Of a stretch of DNA of 17,042 bases, positions 7,970 to 15,608 are shown in pieces. A program made the translations under genes and the position numbers. Each line of letters begins with the position of its first letter. Position 1 is the first letter of the stretch. Under the pieces are notes generated by a model. That model was not told the origin of the DNA and did not search any database. It saw nothing but the letters and a program-made list of their open reading frames with translations. The DNA is taken from the NCBI GenBank assembly GCA_947447835.1, contig CANFLP010000032.1, positions 1 to 17,042 of the forward strand, given 5' to 3'. Source of the stretch: Bacteroidota bacterium (GTDB lineage Bacteria > Bacteroidota > Bacteroidia > Chitinophagales > Chitinophagaceae).

Positions 7970-9031
7970 TTACGAAATTAATCCCTTCAATACTGGAATC
8001 AGTTTATCTACCCCTTCTTGAATCGGAAGTAATACTGGAATGTTTAACTTTTGCTCATACTCTTTTTGATATGCATAAGCTTCTTCCATAGTACAATCCT
8101 CGGTATTTATCGCTACTGCAATTACTTTAGATCCTAATTTTTCTATGATTTCAATTTCAGATTCAACGGGAGGAATGGCTCCCCAATGTTCGTCGTTGTC
8201 AAAATATTTTCTTTTGGGTGCAAATAATAATACGACATGTTTGGCATTACCTGAGATGAGTAATTCAATGCCACATGGACCACTAGGATTACGCAATGAT
8301 GATTGACCTTCTAAAAATATAATAGCTGCATCCGTTTCCTTCCAACAACTCACAATAGCGTTTTCCAATTCTCCCGAAACAAAATCATTCAGGGTAGAGT
8401 CAAATACAAATCCGAATTTTCCTCCCTGCAACCATCCTGTTTGACCAGTGTAAATCATTTGTCCTTTTAATCCGTTTGCTTCACAAGATTGTTTTAACAT
8501 TCTCGCAGTTGTACGTTTACCCATTGCACAGTCCATTCCTATTACTGCAATAATTGGAGCTGTTACTTTATAAATTTCGCCTGTCCAAAAATGTAAATCT
8601 TCTCTGTTTTTTGGTTTACGCACATCTATGAGCGTTACTCCCTTTGATTTAGCCAATGCTACTACATCTGGTTTTTCATTTAGGTATTCATGTAAGCCAT
8701 TTACAATGGATATGCCAGCATTTATTGCTTTAATAACCACTTCCAACATATTGCCTGGTAAACGACCACCAACAGTGGCAACACCTATTACTAAATAATT
8801 GATGTCCGTTAATTGGGTAATCGCCGTTTCAAAATTTTCAAAAACCGGAATATTTCGATTTTTTCCGTCTAGCAATTCACCCGCATCCTTTCCTGCAGTT
8901 TCAACACAATCCACAATGCCTATAATTGTAAATCGTTCTGTACCTCTAATTAATCCATGCGCGGTTTTTGCATCGGAACTTGTTAATAAGCCATTGGTTA
9001 GCACAATTGCCCTGTTCATTGCATTATTCAT
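7970..9031 (-). CDS. DUF1611 family protein, DgcN-like (possible D-glutamate N-acetyltransferase)
   Basis: This 353-residue protein has an N-terminal Rossmann-like region (about 8-140) and a C-terminal DUF1611 domain. The latter carries a P-loop-like motif GMDCAMGKRTT at 165-175, then YTGQTGWLQG at 194-203 and FLEGQSSLRNPSG at 239-251, all hallmarks of the family. Long listed as unknown or as 'NAD-dependent epimerase', a marine homologue (DgcN) was reported to N-acetylate D-glutamate for a partner racemase, DgcA. The enolase-superfamily gene 39 bp downstream here makes the same role plausible, but this is inference from pairing and family. No signal peptide is present, so it is cytosolic. The ATG at 9031 is chosen over one at 9019 because AAGG lies about 5 nt upstream. 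A 67-bp gap separates it from the amidohydrolase stop. Confidence 0.82.
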   Translation of the reverse strand: MNNAMNRAIVLTNGLLTSSDAKTAHGLIRGTERFTIIGIVDCVETAGKDAGELLDGKNRNIPVFENFETAITQLTDINYLVIGVATVGGRLPGNMLEVVIKAINAGISIVNGLHEYLNEKPDVVALAKSKGVTLIDVRKPKNREDLHFWTGEIYKVTAPIIAVIGMDCAMGKRTTARMLKQSCEANGLKGQMIYTGQTGWLQGGKFGFVFDSTLNDFVSGELENAIVSCWKETDAAIIFLEGQSSLRNPSGPCGIELLISGNAKHVVLLFAPKRKYFDNDEHWGAIPPVESEIEIIEKLGSKVIAVAINTEDCTMEEAYAYQKEYEQKLNIPVLLPIQEGVDKLIPVLKGLIS

Positions 9032-9070
9032 TCAACCTTAATTATTTGTATAATATAAATGTGATCCTTA

Positions 9071-9078
9071 TAAAGATA
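9071..9078 (-). promoter_or_regulatory. Weak candidate internal -7 element upstream of the DUF1611 gene
   Basis: Read on the minus strand, 9078-9071 is TATCTTTA, one base off the Bacteroidota TAnnTTTG element and about 40 bp before the DUF1611 start. A TTTG lies upstream, but with a spacer of only about 12 bp, too short for the usual -33/-7 pair. The 67-bp gap is the largest within the five-gene run and so the likeliest place for an internal promoter. Confidence 0.2.
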
Positions 9079-9098
9079 TTAAAAACTGCTCAAAGCAT

Positions 9099-10625
9099 TT
9101 AGCGTTTTATAAGCACTCCTGGACGTTTACCGGTTGCTTTATGGTCTTGATAAATTAACTCGCCATTTACCCATACCATTTCAATACCTGTTGACAAGGC
9201 CTTGCTATTTGTGATACTAGCATTATCTATAACCGTGAATGGATTAAATAAAACCATGTCAGCCTTTTTTCCTACGGCAATGAGCCCTCTGTCTTTTATG
9301 CCTAAATATTCCGCTGTTTGTCCAGTCATTTTATGAATAGCTGTTGGAAGATTAATAATTTTTTCATCTCTAACATATTTGCCAAGCACTCTCGTAAATG
9401 ATCCATATCCTCTAGGATGCCCACCAGCATTGCCATCCGAACAAATTACAGCATAAGGCCAAGCAATAAATTTAGCTACATCTGTTTCATTCATCGACTT
9501 CGCTGCAATAGCTTCGACACTTCCTTTATAATCCGGATTTTTTTCTTTAAAATCAGCTGCAATAGCTACCAAATTTATTAAGGTTTGCGCATTGGATTCC
9601 TTTCGCTCTATTGCAATTGCAGACAATGTTTTGCCTACATAACTTGGATGTGGAGCAAATTGTACTATATAAGATTCGGTTGGATCAAATAACTGCGTAA
9701 CCGCTAATTGCGCACTAGACATATTAGTATAATCACGCGCAGGAAATAATACACGAAGCGTTGAATTCCAAAAAGTGTACGGGTATATATCAGCTGTGAT
9801 TTGAACTCCCTCTGCTCTTGCTTTTTCTAATTGATTCAAAATACTTGACGCTGTATTCCAATCAGATTTTTTTGCCAACTTAATATGAGAAATCTGAACC
9901 GGCATTTTTGTAATCTTTCCTATTTGTATAATTTCATCTAATGCGTCTGCCATGGTTACATCCTCGCTTCTAATATGACTTATATATCTTGTATGTGCAG
10001 CCGCTGCAACTTTCGCTAGTTGTAATACTTCATCTCTACTTGAATAAAAAGCTTGCTCATATTCCAAACCAGTTGACATTCCTAATGAACCCTTATTCAA
10101 TTCACTTGCTAATATTGTTTTCATTTTATCAACCTCTTCCTGTGTTGCATGCCTAAATAAATTCTTATCTCCCATCACTTCTTCTCTTAAACTAGAGTGT
10201 CCTGTATAACTCGCAACGTTTGCTACTATTGGCTTTTGGTGCATGTCTTTTGCTAATGAATCCATTGGATAACCCTCGCCATCTTGGCCAATAACAATTG
10301 TTGTAATCCCTTGATTAGAAGTTGATAACCCACTTGGGTTTCTTTGTAAATCACTTAAATGATGACTGTGTGCATCTATAAACCCTGGAGCTAACACCAT
10401 TCCTTTTCCATCTATAATTTGCTCTCCTTTGGTAGGATGCAAATTGCCTACCTGTATAATTTGATCTCCCTTTATCCTGACAGCAGCTTTCACTTGCGCC
10501 GCACCTGTGCCATCTATTACTTGCACATTAGTAATTAAAGTACTTGATGTTGCTTGCTGAGCAACCGAATGCAGATGCAAAACAAAGCTTGCAATGAATG
10601 CTATCCCTACATATTTTATTTTCAT
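9099..10625 (-). CDS. Exported D-aminoacylase / N-acyl-D-amino-acid deacylase family amidohydrolase
   Basis: I take the start at ATG 10625, giving 508 residues. A longer frame would begin with GTG at 10670 inside the symporter gene and would bury the signal peptide. From this ATG, residues 1-22 form a clean signal peptide (M-K-I-K, hydrophobic core, S-V-A-Q). The amidohydrolase barrel shows D84-A-H86-S-H88 (metal pair), H217 (ISHIRSE), H247 and K249 (QISHIKLA) and catalytic D397 (CSDGNAGGHPRG). The C-terminus ATGKRPGVLIKR is typical of D-aminoacylases. Family role: release of D-amino acids from N-acyl-D-amino acids. The cysteine metal ligand of the Alcaligenes enzyme (GNCG) is replaced here by G-Q-D-G at 113-116, a variant also present in other family members. 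The start is 10 nt after the symporter stop, so the two are almost certainly cotranscribed. An exported location suggests periplasmic substrate cleavage. Confidence 0.87.
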   Translation of the reverse strand: MKIKYVGIAFIASFVLHLHSVAQQATSSTLITNVQVIDGTGAAQVKAAVRIKGDQIIQVGNLHPTKGEQIIDGKGMVLAPGFIDAHSHHLSDLQRNPSGLSTSNQGITTIVIGQDGEGYPMDSLAKDMHQKPIVANVASYTGHSSLREEVMGDKNLFRHATQEEVDKMKTILASELNKGSLGMSTGLEYEQAFYSSRDEVLQLAKVAAAAHTRYISHIRSEDVTMADALDEIIQIGKITKMPVQISHIKLAKKSDWNTASSILNQLEKARAEGVQITADIYPYTFWNSTLRVLFPARDYTNMSSAQLAVTQLFDPTESYIVQFAPHPSYVGKTLSAIAIERKESNAQTLINLVAIAADFKEKNPDYKGSVEAIAAKSMNETDVAKFIAWPYAVICSDGNAGGHPRGYGSFTRVLGKYVRDEKIINLPTAIHKMTGQTAEYLGIKDRGLIAVGKKADMVLFNPFTVIDNASITNSKALSTGIEMVWVNGELIYQDHKATGKRPGVLIKR

Positions 10626-10635
10626 ATAACTACAT

Positions 10636-12342
10636 TTACCAAAAACGAATATACATTGCTGCGACCACACCTAATACGAATACAATCATAGCAATATGCG
10701 CATTCGTTAATTTGTATTTAGTAGTGTCTTCTTGTAAAGAATTAGCATGTGTTTGTCCTTTAACATCTATCAAACTAATAACTACTATTAATAATGTAGT
10801 AAAGAAAAATACCCAGCCCATTTGAATCAAATACGGAATTTCATAAGTGCCGTGACCTGTTGGTAAAGCAGTATACAATAGGGTTTCATTACCCAACATA
10901 CTTGGTAAAAACTTATCAAATAATATTGCTAAAACCAAACCTATCACAATACCACTTATAGCAGCCTTTGAGGTTGTTTTTTTCCAAAAGAACCCTAGCA
11001 AAAAGACTGGGAATATAGCTGGAGAAATATAACCCGTATATTTTTGGATAAATTCAAAACCTCCCTTACCACCAATACCTAATGTATCCTGCCAGTTAAT
11101 GATGATGGCAATTATTAAGGATACAATAATCATTATGCGTCCTGTAGAAACAGTTTTTTTATCAGATGCTTCTTTATTCACGTATTTTTTATAAATGTCT
11201 AAAGAATAAATAGTTGAAATACTGTTTGCCTTGCCAGCTAATGATGCTACTATGGCTGCTGTCAAAGCTGCCATGGACAAGCCTTTTAAGCCAATCGGTA
11301 AAAATCCAATTACACTTGAATATGCATTGTCTTGGTTCACTACACCAGCAGTCATCATTTGTTGTTGAAGTTGACCATGTTCATGTAATACATAGGCTGC
11401 AATACCCGGTACTACTACTAATAATGGCATGAATAATTTTAAAATAGATGCAAAAAAGATACCAGACCTAGCAGTGTTTAAATCTGCACCCAATGCTCTT
11501 TGTGTAATATATTGATTACAGCCCCAGTAATTTAAATTCGCAACCCAAATACCCGCAGCCATCATTGCAAGACCAGGTAAGCTAGAATAATCATCAATTT
11601 GTTTTTGTGTTGCACCTGGACCTGGCTTATCAAAAATCATTTTAAAATGTTCGGGCGCTGCTTTAATTAAATGATTCAATCCTGCGATTGCATTATGTCC
11701 ATATCCAAATGTATCACCCACTACCGTTAAGGCAATATAAGAAGTTATTAAACCTCCTACAGTTAACACCAATACTTGTATCACGTCGGTATATCCAATT
11801 ACCTTCATTCCTCCCAATGTGATAAACAAAGCAAATAAAGCTAGGCCTATCATAATTAAATGAAAGTGCTGCCCGCCAGTCAAGTTATTTATTGCAATTG
11901 ACCCAAGATATAAGATAGAAGTTAGGTTCACGAAAATGTATAGGAACAACCAGAAAATTGCCATGATCATGGCTACTGTTTCGTTATACCTCGTCTTTAA
12001 AAACTGAGGCATCGTGTAAATTTTGTTCTTTAAATATACGGGCATGAAAAACACTCCGACCACTACTAATGACACCGCTGCTAGCCATTCGTAGGCGGAT
12101 ATGGCCAAGCCTAGTCTAAACCCATTACCACTCATTCCTATGAACTGTTCTGCAGAAATATTAGAAGCAATCAATGATGCACCAATTGCCCACCAGGTTA
12201 ATTGACCTTCGGCCAAAAAAAAGTCGGTTGTATTTACTGTTGCTGTTTTTTTACGGTTGTAAATCCAAAATCCATAGCTAGCTATAATTATGAAATACAA
12301 TACAAATACTAGGTAGTCATAAGTTTGAAGTCCTTGTGGCAT
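10636..12342 (-). CDS. Sodium:solute symporter (SSS / SLC5 family)
   Basis: This 568-residue protein has about 14 hydrophobic segments and the SSS fold. The strongest signature is ASLIASNISAEQFIGMSGNG (residues 55-74), the helix 1 region of SGLT-like transporters. LLGFFWKKTTSKAAISGIVIG later in the protein is the usual conserved block after the core. The family couples Na+ entry to uptake of sugars, amino acids, carboxylates or pantothenate. The sequence alone does not fix the substrate, and sugar is the common default label. Here the tight coupling to an N-acyl-D-amino-acid deacylase (10 nt downstream) argues for an amino-acid derivative or peptide. It is the first gene of the five-gene run. 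The 5' region holds TAAATTTA at 12362-12369, one base from a TAnnTTTG element on the minus strand, with no matching -33 box. Confidence 0.9.
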   Translation of the reverse strand: MPQGLQTYDYLVFVLYFIIIASYGFWIYNRKKTATVNTTDFFLAEGQLTWWAIGASLIASNISAEQFIGMSGNGFRLGLAISAYEWLAAVSLVVVGVFFMPVYLKNKIYTMPQFLKTRYNETVAMIMAIFWLFLYIFVNLTSILYLGSIAINNLTGGQHFHLIMIGLALFALFITLGGMKVIGYTDVIQVLVLTVGGLITSYIALTVVGDTFGYGHNAIAGLNHLIKAAPEHFKMIFDKPGPGATQKQIDDYSSLPGLAMMAAGIWVANLNYWGCNQYITQRALGADLNTARSGIFFASILKLFMPLLVVVPGIAAYVLHEHGQLQQQMMTAGVVNQDNAYSSVIGFLPIGLKGLSMAALTAAIVASLAGKANSISTIYSLDIYKKYVNKEASDKKTVSTGRIMIIVSLIIAIIINWQDTLGIGGKGGFEFIQKYTGYISPAIFPVFLLGFFWKKTTSKAAISGIVIGLVLAILFDKFLPSMLGNETLLYTALPTGHGTYEIPYLIQMGWVFFFTTLLIVVISLIDVKGQTHANSLQEDTTKYKLTNAHIAMIVFVLGVVAAMYIRFW

Positions 12343-12403
12343 AATCGTTGGGTTTGATTCCTAAATTTAAGGTTTATCTATTATATATCATACCCGTAAA
12401 TCA

Positions 12404-12428
12404 AAAAGGCGCTCAGTGAGCGCCTTTT
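12404..12428 (-). terminator. Intrinsic terminator of the respiratory operon
   Basis: A perfect 11-bp inverted repeat (AAAAGGCGCTC at 12404-12414, GAGCGCCTTTT at 12418-12428) has a 3-nt loop and a GC-rich core. Read on the minus strand it ends in a run of five T and lies 25 bp past the stop of the Ig-like membrane protein gene. It is symmetric and could also act on plus-strand transcripts. It separates the respiratory operon from the symporter gene, whose promoter must lie between it and 12342. Confidence 0.85.
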
Positions 12429-12453
12429 CTTATCAAAACATCAAACATCTGTT

Positions 12454-13326
12454 CTACTCAACACCCAACTTCTTTAAATTCTTTATTTGAACAAGTAAAA
12501 ATATAATTACAGACCATACAGCTACCACAATTGAATATGCAAGTATTTCCAACCATAGGGGAGAGTATCCTCTACGTGCAAACAATGTACGGTGATCAAA
12601 ATTGGTCATATAAACCGATTTCGTACCCCAAGGCACAACCAATTCTGAGCTTAAGTTGCCATACGTTTCATTGTCTACAACACTTGCCACCAAAGTGATA
12701 TTGCCTTTTTGGTCACCTGGCAAGCTATCTCTTTTATATTCCGCTGTTACCCCGCCACTTGAATCAGTTGGATATGTTTGTGTTTCATTCACGTTTAAAA
12801 TTCCTCCTAAACGTCTAACGCCCACGATAACATCCACCGCTGCAATTGGTGTCCAAGTTGTATCAACTAAAGCAACCACTTTTGCATTAACAATTCTGCC
12901 ATCAGCAGTATCTACTTTAATTTTTGCTTTAGTAATAGCTAGTTCGCCACGACCTTCATCAAATTTTTTAGTGGCAGCTCCTACAACAACAAAATTTTGG
13001 TTTGGAGATTTTAACCATTCCACTTTTGCAGTTGGTGGAATTTCTATAACGGCTTGGCCTCTATCGTCTGTTTTACCCTTGCCAATTAAATTTGCTTTAT
13101 CCGCATCTGAAGTAATGTAAAACTCAACTGGTATATTAGGAACAGTTTGAAATTTACCATCAATTTTTGACTTAGCAAGAACTAACAAATGATGCGTTAC
13201 ATTGTTATCATTATAATATTTCAATGTTAATGATAAACTATTTTTTTCAACGGCCTGTGCCATTAAAATACTTGGTACAAGTGCAATGACAAGTACAAGT
13301 AATTGAATTAATTTATGCTTTCTCAT
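12454..13326 (-). CDS. Membrane-anchored periplasmic protein with two Ig-like repeats, linked to NrfD complex
   Basis: The start is ATG 13326 (290 residues); extending five codons upstream would need a TTG at 13341. I do not recognise a named family. Residues 1-24 form a signal peptide ending M-A-Q. The middle is beta-rich with two copies of a T-D-x-x-G-x-a/v turn (TDDRGQAVIEI at about 86-96 and TDSSGGVTAEY at about 187-197), as in Ig-like or carboxypeptidase-regulatory-like sandwiches. A single transmembrane helix (about 258-280, EILAYSIVVAVWSVIIFLL region) is followed by a short basic tail, K-N-L-K-K. The protein would therefore sit outside the inner membrane with a C-terminal anchor. Its ATG overlaps the end of the NrfD-like gene by 14 nt, implying translational coupling and a role as an accessory or assembly subunit of that complex. 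No haem or metal motif is present. Confidence 0.75.
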   Translation of the reverse strand: MRKHKLIQLLVLVIALVPSILMAQAVEKNSLSLTLKYYNDNNVTHHLLVLAKSKIDGKFQTVPNIPVEFYITSDADKANLIGKGKTDDRGQAVIEIPPTAKVEWLKSPNQNFVVVGAATKKFDEGRGELAITKAKIKVDTADGRIVNAKVVALVDTTWTPIAAVDVIVGVRRLGGILNVNETQTYPTDSSGGVTAEYKRDSLPGDQKGNITLVASVVDNETYGNLSSELVVPWGTKSVYMTNFDHRTLFARRGYSPLWLEILAYSIVVAVWSVIIFLLVQIKNLKKLGVE

Positions 13327-14620
13327 GGCTATCAGTTTCAATTATGGTTTCGTGAATAGGAACAATTGGGAATATTCTAGCAAAAAAGGTAATTACTAAT
13401 AACGCTCCAGCTAAGGATCCGCCTGCAATAGCCCACTCTTCCCATGTTGGGAAATAATGCATATAGTTCTTAGGCACATCATGCATTGGTAAGAATGGGT
13501 GTAATAAGGTTGGTGTTACAATTAAGAAACGTTTAAACCAAGAACCTACTACTACTAAGATACCAGCAAAGAATGCCCATTTTGGTGTTCGCCCTTTTTT
13601 AAATATTAAAATTAAAATAGGCACTAACATAGAGGCAGAAATTGCGAACCAGAAAATTGGCGAAAACTCACCTGTAAATAAACCCATCAAATGTTCTTCT
13701 TCCGCTTTTTTCATTTTAAATGCAGGTACCAAGAATTCATTAATATTAAAATATAAATAAACCAGCGCTAGTAATACCACAATCTTTCCCATTTTATTAA
13801 AATGCTCGTCTGTGATATACTTTTCTAATTTATAGTGTGTTCTAAAAACATACATCGCTATTAACACACCACCAGCTCCTACTAAAAAGGCCCCGGAAAT
13901 AAAGTATGCACCAAAGTTTGTACTATCCCAACCTGGACGGTAAGTAGTAGCAAATAACCATGATGTTACCGTGTGAATTGCAAACGCAACAGGAATAATA
14001 GTTACAGACAAAATATTAATTGCCTTGTCCGTAATTTTAAATTGTTCTGGTTTATTTTTCCAAAAAGAACCTAAAAACTCATATAGCTTTTGTAAGTACT
14101 TTCCATTGCGTTCTTTAAAACCAATCATGATTTTTAAATCCGGTAATAATGGGAAGTATAATAATAATAAACTAATAAATAAATAAGTAGTAATTACAAT
14201 TACGTCCCAAATAATGGGTGATTGTAAACGACCATGGGTAAACAAATTGTAAAAACGATCGGGACGTCCCATGTCTACTATAATAATAAGACCTGCAAAT
14301 GAGATTGCAGATACCGCTATTATTTCAGCAATTCTTGTTAATGGCGTACTCCAGTGAACATCGGTTAATCGCAACACTGCTGTGATTAAAGATCCCACTA
14401 AACTAATTGCCACAAAGAATACGAAATTAGAAATATAAATCCCCCAAGAAGCATAATCTCTTAAGGCTGTTACTTCCAATCCATAATACAATTGTCTACA
14501 ATAAGCATAGAAACCTAAAGCACAAACGGCCAATAAGCTTATTACCCAAATAGTGCCTTGTTTACCAAATTTCTGTGGTAACAGGTCTTCTATAATTTTA
14601 TTTTCTGCTGACTTTTCCAC
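13313..14620 (-). CDS. NrfD/PsrC family (ActC-like) quinol-interacting membrane subunit
   Basis: This 435-residue multi-pass protein has about 9-10 hydrophobic helices, longer than 8-helix PsrC and close to ActC of alternative complex III. Recognisable blocks are STPLTRIAEIIAVS (about 90-103), DMGRPDRFYNLF (about 115-126) and SPIIWDVIVI (about 134-143). HTVTSWLFATTYRPGWDS (about 217-234) resembles the SWxFA...PGW segment of ActC/ActF. Such subunits oxidise or reduce quinol at the membrane and pass electrons to a four-cluster Fe-S partner, here encoded 45 bp upstream. The start is GTG at 14620, because an in-frame stop lies shortly upstream and the next internal methionine falls well inside the membrane region. 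Cotranscribed with the Fe-S protein; its 3' end overlaps the next gene by 14 nt. The reaction direction, menaquinol to cytochrome c, is inferred from the neighbouring cytochrome gene. Confidence 0.87.
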   Translation of the reverse strand: MEKSAENKIIEDLLPQKFGKQGTIWVISLLAVCALGFYAYCRQLYYGLEVTALRDYASWGIYISNFVFFVAISLVGSLITAVLRLTDVHWSTPLTRIAEIIAVSAISFAGLIIIVDMGRPDRFYNLFTHGRLQSPIIWDVIVITTYLFISLLLLYFPLLPDLKIMIGFKERNGKYLQKLYEFLGSFWKNKPEQFKITDKAINILSVTIIPVAFAIHTVTSWLFATTYRPGWDSTNFGAYFISGAFLVGAGGVLIAMYVFRTHYKLEKYITDEHFNKMGKIVVLLALVYLYFNINEFLVPAFKMKKAEEEHLMGLFTGEFSPIFWFAISASMLVPILILIFKKGRTPKWAFFAGILVVVGSWFKRFLIVTPTLLHPFLPMHDVPKNYMHYFPTWEEWAIAGGSLAGALLVITFFARIFPIVPIHETIIETDSHEKA

Positions 14621-14665
14621 GTTATATTTTTTTAATTAACGATATTTTTTGGGGTTCAAAAAAGC

Positions 14666-15592
14666 CTATGCTTTTTCTTTCTTTTCTTCAGACGCTTCTT
14701 TGTTCTCAAAAGGGAAGTTTCTGTTTACTGGAGGTAAGTAATAAACACTTGGTTTAGTTCCTAAATCTTCCATTAATCTGTAACCAGACTTATCCTTAAT
14801 CAATTCACTGAATCTGAATGTTTCTGCGCCGTTTGTTACAGAATCCTCTAGGATATCTCCAAAGAAGAAAACCCCGTTTGGACATGCTGAAACACAATGT
14901 GGTAAGCTACCTTTTCTAACCATATCAGGACAGAAATCACATTTACCAACGGTACCTTTCTTTTGTGGAACACTTGTTTCACAAGAATAGGGTTGTTCTG
15001 CAATTTCTTTTTCAATTTGTGGTTCTTCCCAGTTAAATACCCTTGAAGAGTAAGGACAAGCAGCCATGCAAAAACGACATCCTACACAACGATCACTGTC
15101 AATTAACACAATGCCATCTTTTCTTTTAAAAGTAGCATCTACTGGACAAACTTTCACACAAGGTGGTTCGTCGCAATGCATACATGTTGTAGGTTGCCAG
15201 TAAGGCGCTGTCTTTTCAGACTCTTGCATTGGATACACTTTAATCCAGTTTTGTCCTGGATGAATATGGTGCATATGATTACATGCCGTTTGACATTTTT
15301 TTACACTCTTACATCTAGACAAGTCAATTACCATCGCAAATTTCTTCCCTGGAATACCTACTCTTGCTTCTGAATTAGCAACTGGTGGCATTTCAGGAAC
15401 TGGCTTTAAAAAAGCCTTATCTACCTCTATAATTTCTCCGTCTACTGATAAAAGTTTTACCATTTCGCCAGAAGGCTTAATATCGGTAACCTCGTCAGGA
15501 GTAAATGGGTTTCCGCCACAGCCCGCTAATGCAGCACCAGCAAGTAATGTAGTAGCTAAGAATTCCCTTCTTGAATTTTCGTTCGTTTTCAT
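14666..15592 (-). CDS. Tat-type lipoprotein with four Fe-S cluster motifs (PsrB/TtrB/ActB-like electron-transfer subunit)
   Basis: The 308-residue protein starts with a twin-arginine-like leader (SRREFLATT, residues 7-15) followed by a lipobox L-A-G-C with C25. It should be exported folded and lipid-anchored. Ferredoxin motifs follow in order: C94-x5-C100-x3-C104; C137-x2-C140-x4-C145-x3-C149-P; C169-x2-C172-x2-C175-x3-C179-P; C218-x2-C221-x11-C233-x3-C237-P. The last three are complete. The first lacks its second cysteine (V97), which may mean a [3Fe-4S] cluster or a ligand from elsewhere, for example C204. Families with this layout wire an NrfD-type quinol subunit to a catalytic subunit or a cytochrome c. 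Residues 44-62 (MVKLLSVDGEIIEVDKAFL) resemble a segment of the 90-residue protein encoded 16 bp upstream. The next gene is the NrfD-like subunit. No molybdopterin partner is present in the window. Confidence 0.9.
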   Translation of the reverse strand: MKTNENSRREFLATTLLAGAALAGCGGNPFTPDEVTDIKPSGEMVKLLSVDGEIIEVDKAFLKPVPEMPPVANSEARVGIPGKKFAMVIDLSRCKSVKKCQTACNHMHHIHPGQNWIKVYPMQESEKTAPYWQPTTCMHCDEPPCVKVCPVDATFKRKDGIVLIDSDRCVGCRFCMAACPYSSRVFNWEEPQIEKEIAEQPYSCETSVPQKKGTVGKCDFCPDMVRKGSLPHCVSACPNGVFFFGDILEDSVTNGAETFRFSELIKDKSGYRLMEDLGTKPSVYYLPPVNRNFPFENKEASEEKKEKA

Positions 15593-15608
15593 TAAAATAC
15601 TTTTTTAA

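Noticed and set aside
10626..10670. Amidohydrolase start at GTG 10670, 15 codons upstream
   Set aside because: It would overlap the symporter gene, use GTG and place 15 unlikely residues before a well-formed signal peptide that begins at ATG 10625.
12656..13120. 154-codon plus-strand open frame opposite the Ig-like protein gene
   Set aside because: It is antisense to a gene with signal peptide, repeats and anchor, has no recognisable domain, and its composition looks like a mirrored coding frame.
13327..13341. Ig-like protein start at 13341
   Set aside because: The codon there is TTG; ATG at 13326 gives a standard signal peptide with a basic n-region.
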